DNA of 38,537 nucleotides, from positions 1 to 38,537 of the forward strand of contig CAZUGA010000044.1 in NCBI GenBank assembly GCA_964619885.1, written 5' to 3'. Below, piece after piece: positions 17,256 through 26,099 of this stretch (position 1 is its first letter; each line of letters opens with the position of its first letter). The notes below the pieces were generated by a model that was not told the origin of the DNA, did no database searches, and saw only the letters and a list, made by a program, of their open reading frames with translations. Origin of the DNA: CAZUGA01 sp964619885 (GTDB lineage: Bacteria; Pseudomonadota; Gammaproteobacteria; Methylococcales; UBA1147). Both the position numbers and the translations under genes were made by a program.

Positions 17256-18764
17256 ATGTTGTGTAAAGACTCAGATCATCCCATTCCCCCAAATTGGATC
17301 GATATCCCATTCGTCTGTATCAAATTCACCTTGTTAGTATTCAGCTTAGTCCTGCCTAATATCGTTTCTGCTGGTCAAATCACGACCGTGGTCATCCAGA
17401 TGACAGACCAGGGCTTGCATCCCAAGCATGTACAAATCGGTCGCGGCACGACTATTTTTTTTGTTAACACAGGAAAATACACGCATTGGCCGGCGTCAAA
17501 TAACCACCCAAGCCACGAGGTTTACCCGGAATTAGATGCAAAAGAAACCATAGCGCCCGGTGCCAGTTGGCGATTCACCTTTGAAAAGTCCGGCACTTGG
17601 AAAATTCACGACCATTTAAATCCAGGATTCGAGGCCGTTGTAACGGTTGTAGACAAATCACCCACGCCGAATGACCAACACACTGAAGCTGAAGCATCGG
17701 TTTCCGGTAATTGGTTGAACAAAATAATTGCTTTTTTCGGGGGTTTATCCAGCCCGCCACCTAACACATCAAAGCCCACTATTGCTCCGGCTCTAGACGA
17801 TCCCTCCGTCGTTGCAGACTCACTGAAATTTGCATGTACCGACAAAGATGCAAGCAATTTCGACTGTTACAAAAAATACTACAAGGCAAGAGTCCGATTC
17901 GATGGGATCGCAGCCGCGTTCGAAGACGCCAAGCGACGCGAGAAAACCAACGCTTACGCTCGATCTATGTGCCACCCTATAGTCCATGTTATCGGCCACG
18001 CCGCGGTAAAACAATTCGATAGTGTCGCCTCCGCATTTAAACAGGGTGACGACCATTGTTGGTCAGGTTACTATCATGGCGTAATGGAGGGTATTATCGC
18101 GCGAATTGGCCGTGATAAATTGCCGCAACAAATTGCAACGATCTGCTCGGAAATTCCCGGCAAGGAAAGCTACAGTTTCGATTTTTATAATTGCATCCAT
18201 GGTTTGGGGCATGGCGTTATGGCGGCAAACGGCATCGAACTATTCGATTCTCTGGAATTGTGCGCCAAACTAACCGGCAGTTGGGAAAAATCGTCCTGCT
18301 ATAGCGGTGTTTACATGGAGAATGTCATGGTCGACTACCGCGGCCAGCACACCAAATACTTAAAAAGCGAAGACCCGGTCTATCCGTGCAATGCGGTGGA
18401 AAATCAATACAAAAACGATTGCTTTATGATGCAAACCTCGTACATGCTCAAAATTGTCGCAGGGGATTTTAAAAAAGTATTCGAGATTTGCGCAAGTGTT
18501 GAAGACGGTTACCGGAACACCTGTTACCAAAGTCTGGGGAGAGATGCGGCAAGCCGCAGTTCGAATGGCGTGCTGGCAACCAAAACCAGCTGTGATTTGG
18601 GAATAGACATAGAAGCAAAAACCAACTGCATTATTGGCGCCAGCAAAAATTTCGTCTCGGCACTGCATGATGACCAACGAGCGAATTCATTATGTAACGC
18701 GATCGATGCGGATATAAAATCCACCTGTTTGGCAACCGTTGACCAGTATTATCAGATCTTTTAA
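17256..18764 (+). CDS. secreted cupredoxin-like protein with an unrecognised Cys-pair repeat domain
   Basis: This 502-residue protein has a signal peptide (about 1-39, cut after NIVSA). A cupredoxin-like beta domain covers about 41-132, with NTGKYTHWPA and WKIHDHLNPGFEAVV. The usual C..H..M copper motif reads D..N..F, so a normal blue-copper site is absent, though His77, His118 and His120 could bind metal. Residues 190-502 hold 16 cysteines arranged as about eight pairs, most of them C-x9-12-C followed by an aromatic or aliphatic residue, interleaved with His-rich motifs HVIGHA, YYHGVMEG and CIHGLGHGVM. I do not recognise this domain; disulfide-bonded helical repeats or a metal site are plausible. 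The gene stands alone, divergent from the spondin operon. The start has only an AGG about nine bases upstream. Confidence 0.8.
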   Translation: MLCKDSDHPIPPNWIDIPFVCIKFTLLVFSLVLPNIVSAGQITTVVIQMTDQGLHPKHVQIGRGTTIFFVNTGKYTHWPASNNHPSHEVYPELDAKETIAPGASWRFTFEKSGTWKIHDHLNPGFEAVVTVVDKSPTPNDQHTEAEASVSGNWLNKIIAFFGGLSSPPPNTSKPTIAPALDDPSVVADSLKFACTDKDASNFDCYKKYYKARVRFDGIAAAFEDAKRREKTNAYARSMCHPIVHVIGHAAVKQFDSVASAFKQGDDHCWSGYYHGVMEGIIARIGRDKLPQQIATICSEIPGKESYSFDFYNCIHGLGHGVMAANGIELFDSLELCAKLTGSWEKSSCYSGVYMENVMVDYRGQHTKYLKSEDPVYPCNAVENQYKNDCFMMQTSYMLKIVAGDFKKVFEICASVEDGYRNTCYQSLGRDAASRSSNGVLATKTSCDLGIDIEAKTNCIIGASKNFVSALHDDQRANSLCNAIDADIKSTCLATVDQYYQIF

Positions 18765-19245
18765 CCATTGCAATTGGACCAATAGTCACACCAATTTTCT
18801 GCGCTGATTACTTGCCCGCGCTTGGTAAAAAAACGCTAAGCGGCGTTTCACCTATCCCTATGGTTGTTTTGCTGTTAAATTACAAACGTCACCGAGAAAA
18901 ACGATAGGCTCCAAATAGCTGGCAAAATTTGTCGCCGGTTTCAATAGTTGACCGGATGAACGACTAGATACCGCAATTTAATTTTCCCCATGTTTTTTAA
19001 CGGGCGTTGCTGAAATTTCAACCCACTTAATGCTGAAACAAGTGACCCACCAGTGTATTTTTAATTTTTAGGCTGTCTTAGTTAGTATATCGTAGTATTT
19101 TGGCTCTCAATTACTGTCCCGAGCGGACCGGACGAATAATATGTATCATAAAAATAAATGAGTTAATTTAACCCTACTAAACAATGTGATTTCTCAACGC
19201 ATCCGATTGTTCCGTGGAGTCACCGGACATATTAAGAATTGAAGT
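18765..19245. other. intergenic region with a possible terminator
   Basis: About 480 bases lie between the cupredoxin gene and gspA, both rightward. At 18831-18848 the arms AAACGC and GCGTTT surround TAAGCG, preceded by A-runs and followed by only three T; it may be a weak terminator of the cupredoxin gene. The rest is AT-rich, should contain the gspA promoter, and shows no gene. Confidence 0.45.
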
Positions 19246-21054
19246 ATGTATCTCCAGTATTTTCGACTGAAAAATCCACCATTCTCGCTGGCGCCAAATC
19301 CGCGATTTCTGTACATGAGCCCACGCCATCGAGAAGCACTGGCACATTTACTCTATGGTATTGATGAAGGTGGTGGTTTTGTCGCATTGACCGGAGAAGT
19401 CGGTACCGGCAAGACGACTTTATGCCGGTGCCTGCTTGAACAAATACCCCCGAATATCGATGTTGCATTGGTCATCAACCCACGCTTGAATGCGATTGAA
19501 TTATTGGCCAGCGTCTGCGATGAACTGCGAATCAACACTCCGCCAGATACCGCAAGCCTTAAAACCTTGGTGGATGCCCTCAATGGATATCTGCTGGAAT
19601 CTTTTTCCCAGGGCCGTCATACCGTCATCATTATTGATGAAGCACAAAATTTGAGCTTCGACGTATTGGAACAAATCCGATTGCTGACAAATTTAGAAAC
19701 CAGTGAAACAAAGCTATTGAAAGTAATTCTGGTCGGTCAACCAGAATTGAACACATTATTGGAACGCAAAGATTTGCGCCAACTCAATCAACGTATCACT
19801 GCTCGATTCCATCTTACACCATTATCCGAAGCAGAAACCGCTGCTTATATATACCATAGGCTGTCAGTAAGTGGCGGATATAAACGCTTGTTCCCGAAAA
19901 AAACTATAAAAAAAATATATCGCTATTCGAGCGGTATTCCACGACTGATCAATATCGTATGCGACCGATCGTTACTGGGTGCTTATGCCAGCGAATGCCA
20001 CCAGGTATCCAATAAAATCGTAGCAAAAGCCGCCAGCGAAGTCTTGCCTGGACAAACCTCAAAACCGAATTTAAACGGCTTCGTAAAATTAGCGTCTTTT
20101 GTAATCTTGATGGCCGTTGCCATATGGGGACTCTTTGACATTGCATTACCGACTATAAATCGCCTGGCGGAGATCAACTCACAGAAAAATGACGCTACCA
20201 CCAATTCTCAAGCGACCCAGGAAATTCAACTCGGGGACATTCTAACAACGCTGACTGAAAACTATGATGAGTCACCCAGCTTACTGATTAAGTCAATCGA
20301 ACATCCTGAAAATTCGGTACAAAATAGTAGTCCTGACTCGATAACAAATATGCAAAATGAGGCTGCTATTGAAAGTCACGAATCCACAAATAAAAAATCG
20401 CGTATGCCCGCCGGGGAAGCGCGCACCCTTTCTGGCAAAGGACTTGGGCCCATAATCAAAGATCCCAAGTTGAGTATGCCAACAGCATTGGTACATTTGT
20501 CGAACCAATGGGGTTTGGTATATTCACCTGACTTTGATGGAATTTGCTCAACCGCGAAACAGCATGGACTTAGGTGTTTAAAACAAACTACGAACTGGAC
20601 CGGTTTAGCCCACATAAACCGTCCGGCAATCCTACAGTTATCCTTGAAAACCGGGGGTATTCGCTATATTACATTGATTGGCCTGCAGGATGACTTCGCG
20701 TATATAAATTTCTTCGACAACACAACGAGGAAAGTCGCATTAGAAGATCTCTCCGAATATTGGACCGGACAATACTCTATATTTTGGAAATCGATTGATA
20801 CCGGTGTTTCGGTAGTAATGCCTGGAAGCCAGTCGCCGTCCGTTCAAAGGTTGCGAAAATTATTGGGCGCTAATTCAAATATGCCCAAGCCGGCACGAAG
20901 TTCAAAATATTTTGATGCCGCGCTAAAAACAAGGCTTATGCAATATCAAAAACAACACGGTTTATCTGCCGATGGGCTCGCTGGGGTCATGACAATGATC
21001 TCGTTGAACACCTCGGCTAATGTACCCGGTATCCCTAAGCTGACTAGAAATTAA
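19246..21054 (+). CDS. gspA: GspA/ExeA-type AAA ATPase with peptidoglycan-binding domain
   Basis: This is an inner-membrane ATPase of 602 residues. The N-terminal AAA domain begins MYLQYFRLKNPPFSLAPNP, typical of ExeA/GspA. Walker A is GEVGTGKTT (about 50-58) and Walker B is VIIIDEAQN (about 127-135). A single membrane segment lies at about 275-295. The periplasmic part has a C39-peptidase-like region (about 405-520, without an obvious catalytic Cys-His pair) and a C-terminal peptidoglycan-binding fold (about 525-595, SVQRLRKLLG...MQYQKQHGLSADGLAGVMT). With GspB, GspA helps place the type II secretion outer-membrane channel in peptidoglycan. The gspB gene follows after eight bases. No other type II secretion gene is in the window. 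Confidence 0.92.
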   Translation: MYLQYFRLKNPPFSLAPNPRFLYMSPRHREALAHLLYGIDEGGGFVALTGEVGTGKTTLCRCLLEQIPPNIDVALVINPRLNAIELLASVCDELRINTPPDTASLKTLVDALNGYLLESFSQGRHTVIIIDEAQNLSFDVLEQIRLLTNLETSETKLLKVILVGQPELNTLLERKDLRQLNQRITARFHLTPLSEAETAAYIYHRLSVSGGYKRLFPKKTIKKIYRYSSGIPRLINIVCDRSLLGAYASECHQVSNKIVAKAASEVLPGQTSKPNLNGFVKLASFVILMAVAIWGLFDIALPTINRLAEINSQKNDATTNSQATQEIQLGDILTTLTENYDESPSLLIKSIEHPENSVQNSSPDSITNMQNEAAIESHESTNKKSRMPAGEARTLSGKGLGPIIKDPKLSMPTALVHLSNQWGLVYSPDFDGICSTAKQHGLRCLKQTTNWTGLAHINRPAILQLSLKTGGIRYITLIGLQDDFAYINFFDNTTRKVALEDLSEYWTGQYSIFWKSIDTGVSVVMPGSQSPSVQRLRKLLGANSNMPKPARSSKYFDAALKTRLMQYQKQHGLSADGLAGVMTMISLNTSANVPGIPKLTRN

Positions 21055-21062
21055 TACCGACC

Positions 21063-22106
21063 ATGTCCTATATCTTAGACGCCCTGCGCAAATCTGAACG
21101 CGATCGACGTGCCGGCTCGGTCCCGTCACTGGACGATTTATCGCTAGACAGTCCAGATCAACCACAAAACAAACCTTGGGTCGCGATACTGATCGGCTTA
21201 ATGATTTTTATAAACCTGGTTACTCTAATCGTGGTTTTTATGTACGACCGCGCACCATCAACTACACAAATCCGCGCAACCGATCAAACCAACCCAACTA
21301 TCGATAGTTCATTGGAGCAGAATGAAATTGCACAGGAGGAAATAACAACCAGACAAGTTGTTTCCGACAAAATTGTTCCGCATTTAAATACGCGCCCCTT
21401 GACCGATCCGATAGGCAAACAAGAATCAGCAAAGCAGCAAGTTGGTTTGATACCGCCGATTGATCGTTCAACTACTCCGAACAACCTCTCTACAGAACCG
21501 GTCAAGACGGAATCCAAGATTGAACATCACACTCATTCCAAACCACTAAAGAAACCGGCTAAGCAAACATTATCTAATCCTGAAACCACTCGTCCGACGA
21601 CTGTAGCTTCCAAACCGACCGCCCAAAAAAATCCAAAATCGTCTCCACAACAATCGGTAATTGTTTCTTCAGTAACACCTAAGAATCAAACTCAGACAAA
21701 ATTGTTACCTCCGAAAACTACTGTAGAGCCGCCCCATGGGCGTCCAAGCAAACCTGAATTAAATAACCCGACCAAAGTATCGCCCAGTTTAGCCAAAACC
21801 AATGAAGCGTCGAAGTTATCACCACATCCGTCTAAATTACCGACAGCCAAGCCTGATAAAATCAAACCACAACCCTCTGTCCCATTATTACGAGAAATGT
21901 CTAGAGACTTTCAGCGCCAAGTACCTAGCCTTAACATCAACGTATTCGTATATTCCGACATTGAAGACGAACGCTTCGTCATCATCAACATGGTGAAATA
22001 TACCAATGGGCAGAAAGTCAGGGAAGGTCCAATCGTAGGGGAAATCAGACCGGACAGTGTCATTTTGAATTATCAAGGCCGCGATTTTCGCCTAAAACGC
22101 CCCTAA
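21063..22106 (+). CDS. gspB: GspB/ExeB-type type II secretion assembly protein
   Basis: This is a 347-residue inner-membrane protein. The N-terminus MSYILDALRKSERDRRAGSV is the standard GspB opening, followed by a membrane segment at about 38-61. A long Pro/Lys/Thr-rich periplasmic linker spans about 65-265. The C-terminal GspB domain (about 270-347) reads LREMSRDFQRQVPSLNINVFVYS and VIINMVKYTNGQKV, ending in GRDFRLKRP. It pairs with GspA in an inner-membrane complex that assists secretin assembly. It lies eight bases after gspA, so both are co-transcribed. The linker is unusually rich in PxKP-type repeats, which fits a peptidoglycan-spanning spacer. Confidence 0.92.
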   Translation: MSYILDALRKSERDRRAGSVPSLDDLSLDSPDQPQNKPWVAILIGLMIFINLVTLIVVFMYDRAPSTTQIRATDQTNPTIDSSLEQNEIAQEEITTRQVVSDKIVPHLNTRPLTDPIGKQESAKQQVGLIPPIDRSTTPNNLSTEPVKTESKIEHHTHSKPLKKPAKQTLSNPETTRPTTVASKPTAQKNPKSSPQQSVIVSSVTPKNQTQTKLLPPKTTVEPPHGRPSKPELNNPTKVSPSLAKTNEASKLSPHPSKLPTAKPDKIKPQPSVPLLREMSRDFQRQVPSLNINVFVYSDIEDERFVIINMVKYTNGQKVREGPIVGEIRPDSVILNYQGRDFRLKRP

Positions 22107-22227
22107 CTTAGTTAATTCAAAGTGCTTCAAAACAACGCTAAGCGCGATGTTGATTCACATATTTTGTTAAGATGAATGGTTTTCAATCTACATTGCTGGA
22201 AATCACCGCAGAAAAACGGTAAAGATA

Positions 22228-23079
22228 ATGAGAATGTCTGCAGAACAATTCCTCCAGAGTGAATCAAAAAGATTTACCTTATTGGGTATGTCCGGAGTAG
22301 GTAAAACAACTGTCGCCAATCACCTGCCCAAAAACAGTTGGTTTCATTACTCAGGGGATTACAGAATTGGTACCAAGTATCTCGAAGAACCGATCCTGGA
22401 TAATATAAAAAGACAAGCAATGGACGTACCTTTTCTGCACGATTTGCTCCGCTCCGACTCAATTTATATCTGCAGTAATATCACGGTCAATAATCTCGCG
22501 CCGGTCTCCACATTCCTAGGTAAAATTGGCAATCAAGATCTGGGTGGGCTACCTTTATCAGAATTCAAACGGCGCCAAGCCCTGCACCGAAATGCCGAAA
22601 TTTCGGCAATGCTGGATGTCCCCGAATTCATCAAAAAAGCTGAAGACATCTATGAATATAAACACTTCATTAACGATGCCGGTGGCAGTATCTGTGAGCT
22701 TGATGACGAAAACGTGATCGAAACCCTTGCTGACCATACGGTGATTATCTATCTGCGCGCATCGCCACAACTTGAACAAACTTTGATAGAACGCGCCAAT
22801 TCTGATCCGAAACCGCTGTATTACCGTGAAGCATTTCTGGATGAACACCTACCCAGATTTATGCAACTCAACAACTATTCCAACATTGATCAAATTTTGC
22901 CGGATAATTTTGTAACCTGGATCTTTCCAGAATTATTTCGCTCCAGAATACCCCGCTATGAAGCCATTGCGGAGAAATATGGCTATGTAATCGATGCTGA
23001 AGATATTTTCAAGGTCCGCTCTGAACAGGATTTTCTGCAATTGGTTGCTCAGGCTATAGATGACAGCCAATCAACCTAA
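22228..23079 (+). CDS. P-loop ATPase/kinase-like protein upstream of metA
   Basis: This is a 283-residue soluble protein with a Walker A motif GMSGVGKTT at 20-28 and a kinase-like fold signature: YSGDYRIG after the P-loop and ADHTVIIYLRASPQLEQTLIERA near the middle. It resembles small-molecule kinases of the shikimate/gluconate kinase type but is longer, and I do not know its substrate. The metA gene starts 38 bases after its stop on the same strand, so they are probably co-transcribed, which hints at a role near homoserine or methionine metabolism. The two ATG codons at 22228 and 22234 are both possible starts; no strong Shine-Dalgarno favours either. Confidence 0.7.
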   Translation: MRMSAEQFLQSESKRFTLLGMSGVGKTTVANHLPKNSWFHYSGDYRIGTKYLEEPILDNIKRQAMDVPFLHDLLRSDSIYICSNITVNNLAPVSTFLGKIGNQDLGGLPLSEFKRRQALHRNAEISAMLDVPEFIKKAEDIYEYKHFINDAGGSICELDDENVIETLADHTVIIYLRASPQLEQTLIERANSDPKPLYYREAFLDEHLPRFMQLNNYSNIDQILPDNFVTWIFPELFRSRIPRYEAIAEKYGYVIDAEDIFKVRSEQDFLQLVAQAIDDSQST

Positions 23080-23117
23080 GTCAAACATTTCAAACCTTTT
23101 ACTAGAAGTCTCGCTAA

Positions 23118-24188
23118 ATGCCTTTATTCGCTCACACCGATCTTCCTTCGTTTGAACGCCTGCGTGAAGAAGGACAACGCATCTTATCCTCTAATATTGC
23201 AATTCATCAGGATATACGCGAGTTACATATTGGTCTGTTGAATATGATGCCAGATTCAGCGCTGGCTGCGACTGAACGACAATTTTTCCGTTTGGTAGGG
23301 GCATGCAATCATATCGTGCAGTTTCACGTTCACCCGTTTACCATCGACGGATTGGAGCGAAGCCCCACAGCCAAAGAATATATCGAAACGCACTACGAGC
23401 CTTTTGAGAAAATAAAGGATGATGGATTGGATGGTTTAATTGTCAGCGGGGCGAATATCACACAACGAACCTTACCCGAAGAATCATTTTGGGAACCGTT
23501 GACCGAAGTATTTTGCTGGGCGAAAGAAAATGTGACGTCGACTCTTTGTTCGTGCCTTGCAACCCATGCGCTGATCGAATTCTCCCACAATATTCGACGA
23601 ACCCATTTGGGTAAGAAACGTTGGGGTGTTTTTCCGCATCGAGTCATCGACCGCCAACACCCGCTGGTTGCAGATATCAACACACGATTCGACGTGCCGC
23701 ATTCGCGTTTTAATGAAGTTTTTAAAGCGGATATAGAAGCAGCTGGATTGAAAGTCTTGGTAGACAGTCAATCGGCTGGAGCCCATTTGGCAGTCAGTCC
23801 CGATGGCTTCCGGGTTGTTTATTTTCAAGGGCACCCAGAGTACGACTCGATTAGCCTAATGAAAGAATTCAAACGCGAGGTACTGCGCTATTACTCCGGT
23901 GAACTTGAAAATTTTCCAGCGTTTCCGGAGAATTACTTCAACTCCGAGGCATTCAGTATCCTCGAGAAGTTCAAACAACATACAATCACCGCCAAAAAAT
24001 CCGGAATGAAATTACAGGAATTCCCTGAACAGGCAATCGTAAAACATCTGGATATTACCTGGCGCGACACCGCCAAAGCGGTGTTCAACAACTGGCTTGG
24101 CGGTATTTATCAAATCACCCATCAAGACCGACGAATTCCATTTATGGCAGGTATTGACCCAAACAATCCACTTGGGCTGAATTTCTGA
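23118..24188 (+). CDS. metA: homoserine O-acyltransferase, MetA family
   Basis: The enzyme (356 residues) transfers a succinyl or acetyl group to homoserine, the first committed step of methionine synthesis. The family nucleophile Cys is in TSTLCSCLATHA (Cys146, matching the Cys of E. coli MetA), and the catalytic His-Glu pair is in QGHPEYD near residue 237. The start of the domain, LNMMPDSALAATERQF, corresponds to LNLMPKKIETE in E. coli, so the Lys there is replaced by Asp-Ser. This belongs to a distinct MetA subgroup; whether it uses succinyl- or acetyl-CoA cannot be told from motifs. The C-terminal tail beyond about 275 is longer than in E. coli. It probably forms an operon with the preceding P-loop gene. 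Confidence 0.9.
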   Translation: MPLFAHTDLPSFERLREEGQRILSSNIAIHQDIRELHIGLLNMMPDSALAATERQFFRLVGACNHIVQFHVHPFTIDGLERSPTAKEYIETHYEPFEKIKDDGLDGLIVSGANITQRTLPEESFWEPLTEVFCWAKENVTSTLCSCLATHALIEFSHNIRRTHLGKKRWGVFPHRVIDRQHPLVADINTRFDVPHSRFNEVFKADIEAAGLKVLVDSQSAGAHLAVSPDGFRVVYFQGHPEYDSISLMKEFKREVLRYYSGELENFPAFPENYFNSEAFSILEKFKQHTITAKKSGMKLQEFPEQAIVKHLDITWRDTAKAVFNNWLGGIYQITHQDRRIPFMAGIDPNNPLGLNF

Positions 24189-24259
24189 TCGCATTTCACT
24201 TCGCAGCTCAAATGGAAAATTTTAGCGTCAATAAAAAATCCTAGAATAGCCCTTACGAA

Positions 24260-25318
24260 TTATTCATCGTTGCTCCCGAAAACCGTTGGAAGCTCATTAA
24301 TCAGCGTTTCCGCAACTACAGCGTGCCCGTTTTCGTTGAAATGAATATCTTGCTCGTAAAACAAGGATTTCTCCTTTGACGCAGCGAGATCAAACGCTGA
24401 GCTAAGATCCACAAACCTGACTCCACGCTGGGAAGCCCATTCCTGCCATCGCTCGGAAAATTGAATACCGTATGTCGATTTGTCGCTTAATGACAATCGA
24501 TATTTCGACGGGACAACCGTCAAAACGAGTTTGGCGCCAGTTTTATTTACCTCGTTGGCAAGTTTTTCCATCAGTCCCGAGCTCAATGGGGTAATTTCTG
24601 GATTTTCCTCGACCATTCCACCTACCACGGCATCGGATTGATGGGTATTCTGCATCGTCCACTGTAGTTGTAATTGTAATTTGCGGATTAAGCGCGCCAG
24701 ATAAAGTTTACGCAGCCAGTGGGTTAAGCGGCCACCACCTGGTCCCGGAAGCGCCAGTATTTCTCCATTATCGCTCAATTTTGCTTGCTCGAACCGAACT
24801 GTATCATCACTAATATCATTGCCATAAAGCATTACAATGACGTGGGTAGGTTTAAATTGCATGACCTTTTCCCGCCAGAGCAATAGATACAAAATCGGGC
24901 TGTAACTGGATACCCCAAAATTTTTGACCAGTGCTTTGCCTTCCGATGCATTAGCTACTCGACCGACAAATGACTCAGAATAAGCAACCTGCCCCGCTTC
25001 AGTAAACGAATCACCAAAAAATGCCACTCGATTGGCCGCGCTGTCTGCTGCAGGAATATCAATCTCCGGATTTGCAACCAAACCCTGTGCATCATAGTAG
25101 ATTTCGTGCCCCCCATACTCGTTGCTCGGGGTATGGGAAACAAATCTATAGTTGACCGGATGGACATGATGTAGCACCGGATCAGAAACCAAAGGCGCGT
25201 TACCATATCCGATACCCAACAGGCGAAGAATGGCCTCACAGATGAGTAACGCCAACAGTAGACCCAGGGCGATAGAAACCAGTCCAAATAAGAACGATTT
25301 ACCTCGACTTAGACCCAT
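24260..25318 (-). CDS. membrane-anchored SGNH/GDSL hydrolase
   Basis: This is a 352-residue protein with an N-terminal membrane anchor (about 9-33). The SGNH blocks are visible: GDSFTEAG (Ser104), YGNDISDD (Asn), and DIHFNENGH near the C-terminus for the catalytic Asp and His. Members hydrolyse esters or move acyl groups, often on cell-surface polysaccharides. The domain faces the periplasm. GGAAG-like GGAAGATC lies just before the ATG. It stands alone, convergent with metA and downstream of the Lys/Pro/Ala-rich gene and its terminator. No acyl acceptor can be named. Confidence 0.82.
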   Translation of the reverse strand: MGLSRGKSFLFGLVSIALGLLLALLICEAILRLLGIGYGNAPLVSDPVLHHVHPVNYRFVSHTPSNEYGGHEIYYDAQGLVANPEIDIPAADSAANRVAFFGDSFTEAGQVAYSESFVGRVANASEGKALVKNFGVSSYSPILYLLLWREKVMQFKPTHVIVMLYGNDISDDTVRFEQAKLSDNGEILALPGPGGGRLTHWLRKLYLARLIRKLQLQLQWTMQNTHQSDAVVGGMVEENPEITPLSSGLMEKLANEVNKTGAKLVLTVVPSKYRLSLSDKSTYGIQFSERWQEWASQRGVRFVDLSSAFDLAASKEKSLFYEQDIHFNENGHAVVAETLINELPTVFGSNDE

Positions 25319-25630
25319 GATCTTCCGGTGTACCGGTGGTATAGAGATTTTGGGATAAACTATGAATCCACAATTTTCATAAAATGATGTGATATTAACC
25401 CTATTTCATAAAAACGGGGCAATAACCGGCGGTAGGATGTGGCGTTAAAATTCACCACTATTTTGAATGCGTATTAGCGAAAAATTCTCAGCTACAACAC
25501 AAGCGGCGGCATGCACAACCCAAAAGGTATTCCTTAAGACAAAAAGGAAACCTTATACAAAGATTTTGAGTAAAACCCAAGGATACGACATTTATTCAAA
25601 CGCCATGCACAATCATGCGTTGAAACGAAC
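25319..25630. other. intergenic region upstream of the SGNH gene
   Basis: About 310 bases lie between the SGNH start and the strong terminator. It must contain the SGNH promoter. A rightward open frame (25467-25772) passes through the terminator into the opposite strand of the next gene and is not credible. Nothing else stands out. Confidence 0.4.
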
Positions 25631-25661
25631 AAAAATTACGGGGCTGATCCAATCAGCCCCG
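25631..25661 (-). terminator. strong rho-independent terminator
   Basis: Perfect ten-base arms CGGGGCTGAT and ATCAGCCCCG (25639-25661) enclose a three-base loop. On the minus strand the stem is followed by TAATTTTTG. It lies nine bases past the stop of the Lys/Pro/Ala-rich gene. Confidence 0.9.
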
Positions 25662-25670
25662 CGCCATCGA

Positions 25671-26099
25671 TCAAGCGTGATAATTCTTGAGTTTTTTGAA
25701 TCCGTCCAAAGCCGTCTTAACTTTTTTACTGGCAGCGTCATCCAATTCATTATTTTTGTAAATTTTGTCTAACAGACCTTCAGCAACCAAGGCTTCCTTA
25801 ATCCATCGCTTGGCAAAACGATAATTAGTGGGTACCGCAGCGGTCTCACCATTCGCGGGATTACGATATTGCTCGGGTTCCGGCACCGGTTCTGCAGTTT
25901 TCTTTGCAGCTGGTTTAGGCGCCTTCTTTGCCGCTTTAGGTTTAGCTTTAGGCTTGGGTTTCGGTTTTTGCTTTGCCGCTGGTTTAGGCGCTACTACCGG
26001 CTCCGCAGAATCATCCACATTTCCAGCATCGGAGGTATAAAAGGCATAAACCACATAGCCAACCAATAAGCCGGTCAATAAAAATAATACAGTGGTCAT
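25671..26099 (-). CDS. small membrane-anchored Lys/Pro/Ala-rich protein
   Basis: This is a 142-residue protein with a single N-terminal membrane segment (about 3-23). A low-complexity region rich in KPKPKPKAKPKAAKKAPKPA (about 37-70) follows, and then a compact C-terminal part (about 80-142) with YRNPANGETAAVPTNYRFAKRWIKEALVAEG and a lysine-rich helix. The basic linker could span or bind peptidoglycan or nucleic acid. The function is unknown. GAGGGAG sits seven bases before the ATG, and a strong terminator follows the stop, so this is a real, well-expressed single gene. The repeats also create long open frames on the opposite strand, which are shadows. Confidence 0.75.
   Translation of the reverse strand: MTTVLFLLTGLLVGYVVYAFYTSDAGNVDDSAEPVVAPKPAAKQKPKPKPKAKPKAAKKAPKPAAKKTAEPVPEPEQYRNPANGETAAVPTNYRFAKRWIKEALVAEGLLDKIYKNNELDDAASKKVKTALDGFKKLKNYHA

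Noticed and set aside
25467..25772. Rightward 101-codon frame
   Set aside because: It runs through a strong terminator and into the opposite strand of a well-supported gene.
25828..26069. Two rightward frames opposite the lysine-rich gene
   Set aside because: They are the reverse strand of the repeated Ala/Lys/Pro codons and give glycine- and phenylalanine-rich nonsense.
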